Shown: positions 9,467-18,427 of the stretch, piece by piece
Layout of the letters: each line of letters begins with the position of its first letter
Numbering within the stretch: the first letter of the stretch is position 1
DNA from: Chloroflexota bacterium
GTDB taxonomy: Bacteria > Chloroflexota > Dehalococcoidia > Lucifugimonadales > Lucifugimonadaceae
Length of the DNA: 57,523 nt
Assembly: GCA_024275195.1 (NCBI GenBank)
Contig: JAJRZP010000072.1
Coordinates: 1-57,523, forward strand
Reading direction: 5' to 3'
Program-made: the position numbers and the translations under genes
The notes under the pieces: model-generated
What the model saw: only the letters and a program-made list of their open reading frames with translations
The model's database searches: none
Told to the model about the DNA's origin: nothing

Positions 9467-10081
9467 CTATTTCGGAATTGAACCCGGTCTACCGGGGATC
9501 GTTTCCCAGATTTTTCTTACTCGATCCTGCAGTTCGTCTATTGTCGTGTCGTTCTCGATTACTCTATCGGCGATTGCGACCCGCTCTTGCCTGGACATCT
9601 GGGCATCAGACCTTGCCTTGATGTCTGACTCACTCCATCCTGACCGTTTTTCCAAACGCCGGACGACCACGTCCTCTGGTGCCTCGACTGTCCACACGGT
9701 ATGGACCATTCCGTCCCAACCAGCCTCATACAGCTTTGGAACCTCGATCACAACAGTTTCTGTTCCGCGCTTCTCCTCTTCCGCAAGACGGGCCGTAATC
9801 CATTTTTTTACGGCTGGCCAGACAATCGACTCAAGCTCGCTACGTCGACCAAGGCTGGCAAACACTATCTCATCGAGCCGAGTTCGATCAACAATCCCGG
9901 AACTATCCAGAACGGTGTTCCCGAACTGGCGACTTATCTCTCGGTGCGCCGTCGTTCCTGGCTCATATGACAGATGAGCAACCTTGTCCGATTCGATCAC
10001 CACCGCGCCCAGTTCACGAAGAACATGTGCAACTTCGGTTTTTCCGGTACCGATGCCTCCGGTTAGGCCGATCACAAACAC
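9467..10081 (-). CDS. coaE: Dephospho-CoA kinase
   Basis: A 204-residue P-loop kinase that phosphorylates the 3'-hydroxyl of dephospho-CoA, the last step of CoA synthesis. The N-terminus reads GLTGGIGTGKTEVA (Walker A), the substrate region is IESDKVAHLSYEPGTTAH, and the lid region holds RSDAQMSRQERVAIADRVIEN, all typical of CoaE. The start is GTG at 10081, giving the usual 3 residues before the GLTGGIG strand. It is first of a minus-strand operon that leads into the NorQ-like ATPase, the CoA diphosphatase and the VWA protein. It is divergent from selA, with a 199-base gap. Confidence 0.95.
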   Translation of the reverse strand: MFVIGLTGGIGTGKTEVAHVLRELGAVVIESDKVAHLSYEPGTTAHREISRQFGNTVLDSSGIVDRTRLDEIVFASLGRRSELESIVWPAVKKWITARLAEEEKRGTETVVIEVPKLYEAGWDGMVHTVWTVEAPEDVVVRRLEKRSGWSESDIKARSDAQMSRQERVAIADRVIENDTTIDELQDRVRKIWETIPGRPGSIPK

Positions 10082-10280
10082 TCGTGCTCCCAGTTATAAA
10101 AGTGGCGAACCGAGTAATCTTACGCTCTCATGTCTGAGATAGCTGTGCATATTTCAGATAGATTCCAACTCAGTAGTAGTAAACTTCTGACTCCAGTGTT
10201 GCCCAATAGTTATTGGTGGCATTCGTAGCACCGATCTCTGGCGGACGCACAGCCGGAACCACGCATCTAGGAGAGTTCGC

Positions 10281-11663
10281 TTGGCCGAATCTGCATATCG
10301 AGCGCTGCCATCGATTGACTCACTTCTTCAATCAGGGGAAATTTCCGACCTGCTTCAAAACTACTCCCACGACGCAGTGGCAGGAGTCGCCCGAGACGTT
10401 CTGGGAAAAGCGCGTGCTGAAGTTGCCTCCACGGGAATTGTACCGTCGAGAGATCGCTTGATCGAGGAAATCGTACACAGGGCAAATCGCGCCTGGGGTA
10501 CGTGGCCTAGAGAAGTGGTGAACGCAACAGGGGTCGTGTTGCATACAAACCTCGGAAGGTCCCCACTGAGCGATAAGGTTGCGAAGGCTGCCGGAGATTC
10601 GGCATCTAACTATTCCGATCTCGAGTTTGATCTCGATGCCGGGAAACGTGGATCACGCAACGCTCATATCTCCGATCTTCTGTCGCAAGTAAGCCGGGCT
10701 GATGCCGGGATTGCGGTAAACAACAATGCAGCTGGAGTTCTATTGACCCTTGCCGCCCTCGTTAGCGTCGATCCAAATAAGACAGAAGTGATCGTCTCCC
10801 GTGGCGAGGCTGTGGAAATTGGCGGAGGGTTCCGGGTTCCAGACGTGATGCGCCAATCAGGTGCAAAACTCGTTGAAGTCGGAACCACGAATCGAACTTA
10901 CGTAGCCGACTACGAATCGGCGATAACTCGATACACCGCAGCGATTCTGAAAGTCCACCCGAGCAATTTTGTGGTTGAGGGATTCACACATGTGGCCGAT
11001 CTCGCCGATCTTGTCGATGTGGGAGGCCGGCATGGCATTCCGGTGATCAACGATCTGGGCTCAGGTTGCCTGGTCGACACTCGAAAATATGGGCTTGATC
11101 CGGAACCAACGGTGCAGGACTCTGTATCAACGGGGGCAGCACTGACGCTGTTCTCAGGCGACAAGCTTCTGGGAGGACCGCAGGCCGGGCTGATAGCAGG
11201 CGGAACGAACTGGGTCGATCTCGTGTCGAAGCATCCTCTGGCTCGGGCAGTCAGAATTGATAAAATGACCCTATCGGCGATAGCAGCAACGCTTGTTTCG
11301 TACCTGAAAGGCGCTCATGAGGCGGAAATTCCGATCTGGAAAATGATTTCGATGAGCGAGTCGAGTATCGCCACACGTGCGCAGAGATGGAGCGATGAAA
11401 CAGGTGTTGGAAGTATTGAACGCGCTCGATCGGCGATCGGTGGTGGGTCGCTCCCCGGTCAAACTCTGCCAACCACCGTCATGGCCATCGAACCCACGGG
11501 CAGTGCCGACAAGTTTGCAGCGGATCTTCGGCGCAGCCCGGTTGCAGTAGTTGGCCGGATAGAAAACGACCGGGTTCTGCTTGATCCACGCACCGTCATG
11601 CCCGAGCAGGATACTGCCGTGGTCGAGGCGATCAAGTTCGCGATCAGACAAACGACCAGATGA
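10281..11663 (+). CDS. selA: L-seryl-tRNA(Sec) selenium transferase
   Basis: PLP enzyme that turns seryl-tRNA(Sec) into selenocysteinyl-tRNA(Sec) using selenophosphate, in the cytoplasm. The protein has 460 residues, the usual bacterial length. It has the N-terminal helical domain, NATGVVLHTNLGR near residue 80, the conserved GAVEIGG-like stretch (REAVEIGG appears as GEAVEIGGGF), and FSGDKLLGGPQAG with the PLP lysine at residue 295. The start is TTG at 10281, preceded by an AGGAGA ribosome site at about 10269. The stop overlaps the Smr gene start by 4 bases. Its presence means the organism most likely makes selenoproteins; selB, selC and selD are not in the window. A candidate client is encoded at 39393-40916. 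Confidence 0.95.
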   Translation: MAESAYRALPSIDSLLQSGEISDLLQNYSHDAVAGVARDVLGKARAEVASTGIVPSRDRLIEEIVHRANRAWGTWPREVVNATGVVLHTNLGRSPLSDKVAKAAGDSASNYSDLEFDLDAGKRGSRNAHISDLLSQVSRADAGIAVNNNAAGVLLTLAALVSVDPNKTEVIVSRGEAVEIGGGFRVPDVMRQSGAKLVEVGTTNRTYVADYESAITRYTAAILKVHPSNFVVEGFTHVADLADLVDVGGRHGIPVINDLGSGCLVDTRKYGLDPEPTVQDSVSTGAALTLFSGDKLLGGPQAGLIAGGTNWVDLVSKHPLARAVRIDKMTLSAIAATLVSYLKGAHEAEIPIWKMISMSESSIATRAQRWSDETGVGSIERARSAIGGGSLPGQTLPTTVMAIEPTGSADKFAADLRRSPVAVVGRIENDRVLLDPRTVMPEQDTAVVEAIKFAIRQTTR

Positions 11664-12052
11664 GTCCACGACGTCGCAGACGCCCCAAGCCGGCCAGTGA
11701 GCAGAGTTGGGCTCCCGGCTCTTCACGCGGTATTGACCCGGTTGAAATCGAGATCGATCTCCACGGTATGAGGGCTTACGAGGCCGAGTCGTCGATCAAA
11801 ATACATCTGCAGAGGTGCCACAATGCACGACTGCACATTGCCAGGATCAATCACGGTCACGGCACTGGAGTCCTGAAGCAACTTACCCGAGACACTCTCA
11901 CGAAAAGTGATCTGGTTGTCCGGCATTATCCCGCATCGTACGGCGATGGTGGTGATGGCGTTACGATAGCCGAACTGAACTACGGCGGACACAAGGCATA
12001 CAACCGTCGAGCCAACAATTCGATAGTGCCCAGTGCTCTGCCCAGAAAATAA
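11660..12052 (+). CDS. Smr domain protein
   Basis: A 130-residue protein made almost wholly of an Smr domain, after a basic, proline-rich start of about 30 residues. The family marks are visible: IDLHGM (the LDLHG motif), HGHGTGVL (the HGxGTG motif) and GGDGVTI near the end. Stand-alone Smr domains resemble the C-terminus of MutS2 and are endonuclease-like; they act on DNA junctions or on mRNA in stalled-ribosome rescue. Which applies here cannot be told. The start ATG overlaps the selA stop in ATGA, so it is translationally coupled to selA, perhaps by chance of operon layout. Confidence 0.85.
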   Translation: MSPRRRRRPKPASEQSWAPGSSRGIDPVEIEIDLHGMRAYEAESSIKIHLQRCHNARLHIARINHGHGTGVLKQLTRDTLTKSDLVVRHYPASYGDGGDGVTIAELNYGGHKAYNRRANNSIVPSALPRK

Positions 12053-12134
12053 CTGATGCCAACATTCGTGGTCGTTTGACATCTCAATGGCGTAACCTGT
12101 GCACCAGCGGAGTTGCAACTGAGATCACCTACTC

Positions 12135-13487
12135 TTGAAGCTCGATATGACGCTATTTGACCGCCGAAAAAAAGAACTTCAAGATCGCATAGCTCCTCTC
12201 GCTACACGGATGCGACCGACAACGCTCGATGAGTACGTCGGTCAAAAACACATCCTGACACCGGGCAAGGTACTTCGAAGGGCGATTGACGAGGACCGAT
12301 TGCCGTCGATGATTCTCTGGGGGCCGCCGGGGAGCGGTAAAACAACTCTCGCACGATTGGTGGCCGGTGCAACCAATTCACATTTCGAGCAGTTGAGCGC
12401 TGTCACCTCAGGTGTGAAAGATGTACGGGCTGTGATGGCATTAGCGGGTGATCGGCTTGGTCAGACCGGGCGACGCACAATCCTGTTTATCGATGAGATT
12501 CACCGATTTTCCAAATCACAACAGGATGCGCTACTCCCGCATGTTGAGGATGGCACGGTAACGCTAATTGGCGCTACGACTGAGAATCCTTCATTTGAAG
12601 TGATATCCCCGCTGCTATCTCGAACGCGGGTCTACACACTGGAGCCGCTGCAGGACGACGATATCACTGAGATTGTCGCGAGAGCGATCAGCGACGAAGA
12701 TCACGGCCTCGGTCGCGATCGGGTTTCTCTTTCGGATGATGCCCTTCATTTTCTGGTACGTGTTGCCAACGGAGATGCGAGGTCGGCTCTGAACACCCTC
12801 GAACTCGCGGTCGAATCCACCGGGCGAGACGATTCAGGAAAGATAGTCGTTGAAGTCGAGACGATGGAAGAGTCTGTTCAGCGCCAGTCGCGATACGACC
12901 GACTGGGAGACATGCACTACGACACGATCTCGGCATTTATCAAGACTATTCGCGCCTCTGATCCTGACGCAGCTCTCTATTATCTGGCGAGAATGATCGA
13001 CGCTGGCGAAGATCCGGTGTTCATTGCCCGGCGTCTCGTGATTTCGGCTGCTGAAGACATTGGGCTTGCCAACCCGAACGGTCTCGCGGTGGCGATGGCG
13101 GCACAACAAGCGGTCAGCTTCGTCGGCATGCCTGAGGGTCGCATCCCACTTGCTGAGGCGACGATTTACCTTGCGACAGCTCCGAAATCAAACTCGGCGT
13201 ACAAGGCTATCGACAAAGCGTTGGAGCACGTGCGTAGTTCACGTGACGAGCCGGTTCCACAGCACCTGCGAAATGCGCCAACCCGCCTCATGAAGGAACT
13301 CGGGTACGGTGAGGGCTACGAGTACCCGCATGACAAGCCGGGACATTTCTCACAATCGGACAATCTTCCCGAAGCCATCAAGAACGAACGGTTTTACGAG
13401 CCGGGAGAACTGGGGAGCGAGCAGGCGATACGAGATCGATTGCTCGGTTGGTGGGGTGACCGCTACAGTAAGCCGACCGACAGTTGA
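12135..13487 (+). CDS. rarA: Replication-associated recombination protein A (AAA+ ATPase)
   Basis: A 450-residue clamp-loader-like AAA+ ATPase of the RarA/MgsA/WRNIP1 family, which acts at stalled replication forks. Near the start are PLATRMRPTTLDEYVGQKHIL and Walker A GPPGSGKTTLARL, then Walker B LFIDEIHRF and the sensor GATTENPSFEV. The C-terminal tetramerisation domain includes YYLARMIDAGEDPVFIARR and GYGEGYEYPHD, typical of the family. The longest frame starts with TTG at 12135; the ATG at 12147 (MTLFDRR) is an equally good start, and no clear ribosome site decides between them. It is convergent with the permease gene 8 bases further on. Confidence 0.93.
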   Translation: MKLDMTLFDRRKKELQDRIAPLATRMRPTTLDEYVGQKHILTPGKVLRRAIDEDRLPSMILWGPPGSGKTTLARLVAGATNSHFEQLSAVTSGVKDVRAVMALAGDRLGQTGRRTILFIDEIHRFSKSQQDALLPHVEDGTVTLIGATTENPSFEVISPLLSRTRVYTLEPLQDDDITEIVARAISDEDHGLGRDRVSLSDDALHFLVRVANGDARSALNTLELAVESTGRDDSGKIVVEVETMEESVQRQSRYDRLGDMHYDTISAFIKTIRASDPDAALYYLARMIDAGEDPVFIARRLVISAAEDIGLANPNGLAVAMAAQQAVSFVGMPEGRIPLAEATIYLATAPKSNSAYKAIDKALEHVRSSRDEPVPQHLRNAPTRLMKELGYGEGYEYPHDKPGHFSQSDNLPEAIKNERFYEPGELGSEQAIRDRLLGWWGDRYSKPTDS

Positions 13488-13495
13488 GCTTACAC

Positions 13496-14737
13496 TCAGT
13501 CGGACTGCCGGAGCGCTCCCCACACCGCGCGCAGGCTCATCCGCTGGCCGTAAAGAAGAAGGCCCGCTCGGAACACACGTGCGCTCAACCAGAGCAAGAA
13601 CACACCTGCGAGCGCAGTAACAAGCAGACCGATCACGACTTCGTACAGGCGATCGGTATCACCCGCGATGCGCATCATCGATGCCGTTGGTGCAGTCAAG
13701 GGGAAGAACGTGAGCACCCTGGCAAGCAATCCATCGGGATTCGGGATGATAATCGCCGACACGTATATCGGCACGATCGCGGGAACCATCACGATCGCTG
13801 ATATCTGGCTCGCTTCACGCACACTCGTCGATGCCGCGCCGATCGATGCCATGAGTGCAGCGAACACGAAGTATCCAGCAAAGTAGAAGGCAATCAACAG
13901 AATGACCAGATCGGCTTCGAGTGACAGCGAGGCCAGTCCTGAAAACTGATCGCTTATCTGTGGGACAGAGACCGATGCCACCGCCAACCAGATGGCGATC
14001 TGAAGCAATCCTGCGGCTCCCAGTCCGAGAATCTTTCCGAGCATGATCGACATCGGAGACGTTGATGTCACCAACATCTCGACCATGCGGTTCTCCTTCT
14101 CTTCCGACACACTTTGCAGAAGTGAGCCCGAACCAACAAAAATCGAAATCATCAAGAGCATGGCAAATATAAAAGCCGGGGCCGCTCTGGCTATTTCATC
14201 GCTAATGGTTCCTGAGGAATCGGGGCGACCGAAATCATCGACCTTAAATAAGGTGTATGTAGCAGGGTGGAGTATCCTCGCAATGAGTTCGTCGGAGAGT
14301 GATTCGTCGGCAACAGCCGTTCGCAACACGCTGAAAAACGCATTCCCAGTGCCATCTTCAGAAGCAAGACCCGACCCGGTTCGATACCAGTCGACCCGGC
14401 CAGTTTCGATGTAATCGTCAGGGATTACAAAAAGTGCTTTTATGTCGCCATCGACCAGTGCCTGCGTACCTGTGTCCAGTCCATCCAGCCGCATCAGACC
14501 GGGAATCGAATCAAGTGAGTCAGTCACGCCGGAATGGTCGATAAACCCGATCGTGTCCCGGGGTTGCTCATCATCGCCAGCGGTAGAAAAATAGTCGGTG
14601 AGCAACGGCACGATAAACGCGGCGATCAGCATCAGCAACGGAACACCGACAGTAAATATTCTCCAGCCGATCCGTCTGGTCTGGCGCGCAAATTCTTCTT
14701 CGAAGATAATGCGGGCGTCAGTTGTGTTGCCGAGCAT
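13496..14737 (-). CDS. ABC-2 type permease (NatB-like)
   Basis: A 413-residue membrane subunit of an ABC exporter. One N-terminal membrane helix (about residues 22-44) is followed by an extracytoplasmic domain of about 130 residues and then five or more helices. The stretch EEKENRMVEMLVTSTSPMSIMLGKILG, between helix 2 and the next one, is the hallmark of NatB/YhaP-type permeases. The ATG at 14737 lies inside the last codons of the ATPase gene (20-base overlap), so the two are coupled. NatAB-type pumps export Na+ or small molecules; the substrate here is unknown. Confidence 0.9.
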   Translation of the reverse strand: MLGNTTDARIIFEEEFARQTRRIGWRIFTVGVPLLMLIAAFIVPLLTDYFSTAGDDEQPRDTIGFIDHSGVTDSLDSIPGLMRLDGLDTGTQALVDGDIKALFVIPDDYIETGRVDWYRTGSGLASEDGTGNAFFSVLRTAVADESLSDELIARILHPATYTLFKVDDFGRPDSSGTISDEIARAAPAFIFAMLLMISIFVGSGSLLQSVSEEKENRMVEMLVTSTSPMSIMLGKILGLGAAGLLQIAIWLAVASVSVPQISDQFSGLASLSLEADLVILLIAFYFAGYFVFAALMASIGAASTSVREASQISAIVMVPAIVPIYVSAIIIPNPDGLLARVLTFFPLTAPTASMMRIAGDTDRLYEVVIGLLVTALAGVFLLWLSARVFRAGLLLYGQRMSLRAVWGALRQSD

Positions 14738-15623
14738 TGCTCACCTCCTCGATGAAGATGTCGTTCAGCGATGGCAGAACCTGCTCGAATCTCGAAAGAA
14801 CTATTCCGCTGGATGAATAGGCTTTGAGGATAGTCTCAGGTGTCAGCCCGTCATCGAGTCGGTACTCGACTCGGCCACCCCGACCTGCATACCTTTGTGC
14901 GCCGGGAAGGTCGCCGGGGTGTGAGGGGGCTTCAACCACCACTGCGTTTGCACCACGAGATCGACGGATCTCGGCGAGATCGCCGAACAGGATTAATCGA
15001 CTGTCGGCAATGAGTGCAACACGTTCACTCATCTCCTCGACATCGGAAAGCACGTGCGTACTGAAGATCACCGTTGCGCCACGCGTCTGTTCCCCGGCGA
15101 GTATCTCTTTCATCAGTTGGACGTTCAAAGGATCAAGTCCGGCAAACGGTTCGTCCAAAATGATCAGATCTGGACGATGAATTAGTGCCGCAACGAACTG
15201 CACAAGTTGGGTCATTCCTCGGGAAAGTCCTTCGACTTTCTTATCTCTGTGTTCATAGAGACCCACCCGGTGTAGGAGTTCGAGGCCCCTATCAAGCGCA
15301 TCCGCCTTCGAAAGCCCACGTAGCCGCCCAAGATAGCGGAGGATGTTCGATACTTTCTCTTTTCGGAGAAGCCCACGTTCCTCCGGCAGGTATCCGACGC
15401 GTGGCATTGCCTCGGATGCGGTCAGACCGTCGAGCAACCTGACCTCACCGGCATCTTGGCGAAGTATTCCGAGTGCCGTTCTGATGGTCGTGGTCTTTCC
15501 TGATCCGTTCGGGCCGAGAAACCCAAAGACCTCACCTTCGTCGACGGTAAATGAAATATCATCGACTACCGTTTTGTTGCCAAAGCGTTTTGTCAGGTTT
15601 TTGATTTCGAGCGCGTATGCCAT
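14718..15623 (-). CDS. ABC transporter ATP-binding protein (NatA-like)
   Basis: A 301-residue ATPase, partner of the overlapping NatB-like permease. Walker A is GPNGSGKTTTIRT at about residues 38-50, the signature region is a divergent LSRGMTQLVQF, Walker B is LIILDEPFAGLDP, and the H-loop is STHVLS. The C-terminal 80 residues form the extra domain found in NatA/YhaQ ATPases, ending FEQVLPSLNDIFIEEV. The ATG is at 15623. The threonine aldolase gene on the same strand ends 36 bases upstream of this start, so it may be read from the same transcript. Confidence 0.92.
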   Translation of the reverse strand: MAYALEIKNLTKRFGNKTVVDDISFTVDEGEVFGFLGPNGSGKTTTIRTALGILRQDAGEVRLLDGLTASEAMPRVGYLPEERGLLRKEKVSNILRYLGRLRGLSKADALDRGLELLHRVGLYEHRDKKVEGLSRGMTQLVQFVAALIHRPDLIILDEPFAGLDPLNVQLMKEILAGEQTRGATVIFSTHVLSDVEEMSERVALIADSRLILFGDLAEIRRSRGANAVVVEAPSHPGDLPGAQRYAGRGGRVEYRLDDGLTPETILKAYSSSGIVLSRFEQVLPSLNDIFIEEVSNARQHN

Positions 15624-15659
15624 ATTTCCGAATCGGTGCGATATCGCACAAGCTTCACG

Positions 15660-16694
15660 TCAGGCTATTTCTTTCATCACTCGGTCGAGCACGGAGATCG
15701 TGAACTCGTAATCTTCGGCAGAAACCCCATAATGAGTCACGATGCGTAAATCGGAATCTCCACCGTTGATGTAAACGCCTTCTTCTTTCATTCGGGAGGC
15801 GATCTTGTTGCCGGTGTGTGCCGGTACCCCAAACCTGATGATATTGGTTTGGATGTGCTCGGGATCGACAGAGATGCCTTTCATCTCTGCCATCCGCGAC
15901 GCAATGTGGCGTGCGTGATCGTGGTCTTCCTGCAGACGGTCGATCATCGAATCGAGCGCAACCAACCCGGCCGCAGCCACGACCCCAACCTGACGCATGC
16001 CCGACCCGAGCATCTTGCGCCAACGGTCGGCCTCTTCGATAAAGTCTTTCGACCCCACCACGATCGAACCAATCGGACATGAGAGCCCTTTCGAGAGGCA
16101 GAATGTAGCTGTATCAACATCCTGAGTTAGATCAGATGCTGGCACGCCCAGCGCGACGGCAGCATTGAATATTCGGGCGCCATCGAGGTGGACATTCAGT
16201 CCTTTTTCGTGGCCAGCATCCGCCATTGCTTTCATCTGCTCAGAGTTCAGCGCTCGACCGCTGGAACCGTTATGGGTATTTTCGAGAGTGAGCAGCCGGG
16301 TTGGCGGCTTGTGGTAGTCCCGTGGCTTCACCGCCTGCTGAATCAAGGTCGGCTCTAAATATCCGAAATCGTTGGTTTTGATCGGAAACAGCACCACGCT
16401 GCCCAACACCATTGTGCCGCCTGCTTCGCTGAGCATGATGTGACACTGATCGCCAACCAGAACTTCATCACCACGTTGTGCCTGCGCCAGAACCGACACC
16501 AGATTTCCCTGCGTACCTGACGAAACAAACAGGCCTGCTTCTTTGCCGAGCATATCGGCAGCACGCTCCTGAAGTTCGTTGACTGTTGGGTCGTCACCGT
16601 ACACATCATCACCAAGTTCGGCTTCGTACATCGCCCGTTTCATCTCGGGGCTGGGATGTGTGACAGTGTCGCTTCGTAGATCGACTCGGATCAT
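15660..16694 (-). CDS. ltaE: Low-specificity L-threonine aldolase
   Basis: A 344-residue PLP enzyme that cleaves L-threonine or L-allo-threonine to glycine and acetaldehyde. The N-terminus [20 protein letters not shown] and [15 protein letters not shown] are classic for the family. The PLP lysine is in [12 protein letters not shown], and the aspartate that holds the pyridine nitrogen is in [13 protein letters not shown]. Start ATG at 16694, giving the usual short leader before the SDTVT motif. It sits upstream of the NatA/NatB-type exporter on the same strand, with no evident functional link. The upstream gene lspA is divergent. Confidence 0.93.
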   Translation of the reverse strand: MIRVDLRSDTVTHPSPEMKRAMYEAELGDDVYGDDPTVNELQERAADMLGKEAGLFVSSGTQGNLVSVLAQAQRGDEVLVGDQCHIMLSEAGGTMVLGSVVLFPIKTNDFGYLEPTLIQQAVKPRDYHKPPTRLLTLENTHNGSSGRALNSEQMKAMADAGHEKGLNVHLDGARIFNAAVALGVPASDLTQDVDTATFCLSKGLSCPIGSIVVGSKDFIEEADRWRKMLGSGMRQVGVVAAAGLVALDSMIDRLQEDHDHARHIASRMAEMKGISVDPEHIQTNIIRFGVPAHTGNKIASRMKEEGVYINGGDSDLRIVTHYGVSAEDYEFTISVLDRVMKEIA

Positions 16695-16861
16695 GCCGCT
16701 GACTCTCCAGTATTGACTCGTGCTTGTCTCAACAATCGATACCGACCGTGGATTCTATCGGTCAGATGACTCCACGCATACGGTCTATACGTATACTCGA
16801 ATAGGACTTTACGAACGCACGTCGTTCGCATACACGGCAACAACCCGGAGAAATCCCTACT

Positions 16862-17437
16862 TTGAACAACAATGACGCCGATAGCGGGTCTGTCGGACAC
16901 CGTTCCAAATTTGCCGATCCGCTGCCGTGGATCATGATGTTCTCCGCGCTGATTGTCGATCAGTTCACTAAGTGGATGGTCATCGAGAACCTGGCTCGCG
17001 GTGAATCCTGGCCCGCTACGGGGTTTTTCCGAATCACCCACGCATGGAACACCGGCAGCGCGTTTTCGTTGTTTCAGGGACAGAGTGACATTCTGACCTG
17101 GGTGTCTCTTGCAGCAGTTGGAGTGTTGACGTTGATCTATCGGTCGATAGATCGCCCTTCATGGGTGCTGAAAGTAGCGTTTGGGCTGCAGTTCGGTGGT
17201 GCGCTTGGCAACATCGTTGATCGCGTTCGGCTCGGTCATGTTACCGATTTTCTTGATGTCGGTCGGTGGCCGATATTCAATCTTGCAGATTCTTCGATAG
17301 TAGTCGGAATCGGTCTGATGATCGTTTACTTCTGGTTCCTCGATCAGGGTTCAAAATCGGATACTCATTCAGATGACAAACCTGACGAAGTTATTGATAC
17401 AGCGACCAAAAGTCCCTCGCTCGATCCACAAGAGTAG
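16862..17437 (+). CDS. lspA: Lipoprotein signal peptidase (signal peptidase II)
   Basis: A 191-residue inner-membrane aspartyl protease that removes signal peptides from prolipoproteins. It has four hydrophobic segments after a polar start of about 20 residues and a 40-residue polar C-terminal tail. Conserved boxes are present: DQFTKWMV, NTGSAFSLF, the first catalytic aspartate in GGALGNIVDRVRLG, and the second in FNLADSSIVVG. The start is TTG at 16862, with a CGGAGA ribosome site about 8 bases before it. The RluD-type gene begins 16 bases after its stop, the same lspA-rluD order seen in many bacteria. Confidence 0.94.
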   Translation: MNNNDADSGSVGHRSKFADPLPWIMMFSALIVDQFTKWMVIENLARGESWPATGFFRITHAWNTGSAFSLFQGQSDILTWVSLAAVGVLTLIYRSIDRPSWVLKVAFGLQFGGALGNIVDRVRLGHVTDFLDVGRWPIFNLADSSIVVGIGLMIVYFWFLDQGSKSDTHSDDKPDEVIDTATKSPSLDPQE

Positions 17438-17453
17438 TCACTGAGTTCTTGCT

Positions 17454-18365
17454 ATGAACGTCTTCACAGTGACTGATGACCAGTCGGGAAAACGATTGGA
17501 TGTGTTCCTGATCGACAGTTGGGAACAGGCGAAGTCGAGATCCGACATTCAACGAGCTATCAAGGCTGGTGAGATCTCGATAGACGGAAAGCCCACTTAT
17601 CGTGCATCGATCAAGGTTCACGATAATCAGGTCATTCGTGTCACACGAGGTGCTGAGGCAACACCCGACTTGATCGTACCCGCCAACATCCCGTTGAATG
17701 TAGATTACGAAGATGACGACATAGCGGTGATCGATAAGCCGTTCGGGATGATCGTCCACCCCGGAGCAGGGCATACCTCCAACACACTTGTGAATGCGGC
17801 GGCCCACCTGTGGCCCCGAATAACAGAGGTTGGAGAACCAGACAGGCCAGGGATCGTTCATCGACTCGATCGGGATACGAGCGGCCTGATGGTCATCGCC
17901 TTGAATGATGGGGCCTACGCAAAACTATCGGAGATGATCCGAGATCGGAAGATCACCCGCATTTACACGGCGCTGGTACACGGGATTCCTGAGCCTTCAG
18001 AGGGCGTTGTTGATGCCCCGATCGGACGTGACCAACATCACCGGACGCGACAGGCCATTAGCGAGGCGGGCCGACCGTCTCGCACGCACTATCGAGTCGA
18101 GTACGAGTTAGGCGAATTGGCGTTTCTTGAAGTTCGACTTGAAACCGGTCGTATGCACCAGATCAGAGTGCACATGGCTGCGGTCGGCCATCCCGTAGTC
18201 GGCGACCAGACCTACGGCAAGCGAAATAATTCCGCTGATTTGAATCGCCAGTTTCTGCACGCCTCGAAGCTTGAATTCGATCATCCGATATCGGGTGAGC
18301 CACTATCGTTCGCGTCTGAACTGCCTGACGACCTTCAACAAGCACTTGATACGTTCCGCAACTAG
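17454..18365 (+). CDS. rluD: RNA pseudouridine synthase, RluD/RluA family
   Basis: A 303-residue enzyme with an N-terminal S4 RNA-binding domain (about residues 10-75, beginning GKRLDVFLIDS) and a pseudouridine synthase domain. The catalytic aspartate lies in VHRLDRDTSGLMVIA, and the second family box is ETGRMHQIRVHMAAVGHPVVGD. RluD in other bacteria modifies 23S rRNA helix 69; the exact target here is inferred. Start ATG at 17454, 16 bases after lspA. The next gene, gltX, begins 62 bases downstream and has its own likely promoter. Confidence 0.93.
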   Translation: MNVFTVTDDQSGKRLDVFLIDSWEQAKSRSDIQRAIKAGEISIDGKPTYRASIKVHDNQVIRVTRGAEATPDLIVPANIPLNVDYEDDDIAVIDKPFGMIVHPGAGHTSNTLVNAAAHLWPRITEVGEPDRPGIVHRLDRDTSGLMVIALNDGAYAKLSEMIRDRKITRIYTALVHGIPEPSEGVVDAPIGRDQHHRTRQAISEAGRPSRTHYRVEYELGELAFLEVRLETGRMHQIRVHMAAVGHPVVGDQTYGKRNNSADLNRQFLHASKLEFDHPISGEPLSFASELPDDLQQALDTFRN

Positions 18366-18427
18366 AATGCTTCGTTGAGGGGCGTGATGCATTTCTTCTG
18401 CTGACGGTCACTGCTAAAGTTTTTCTA

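Noticed and set aside
12076-12104. TTGACA as a promoter of rarA
   Set aside because: No acceptable -10 box lies 16-18 bases downstream; TAACCT is only 11 bases away.
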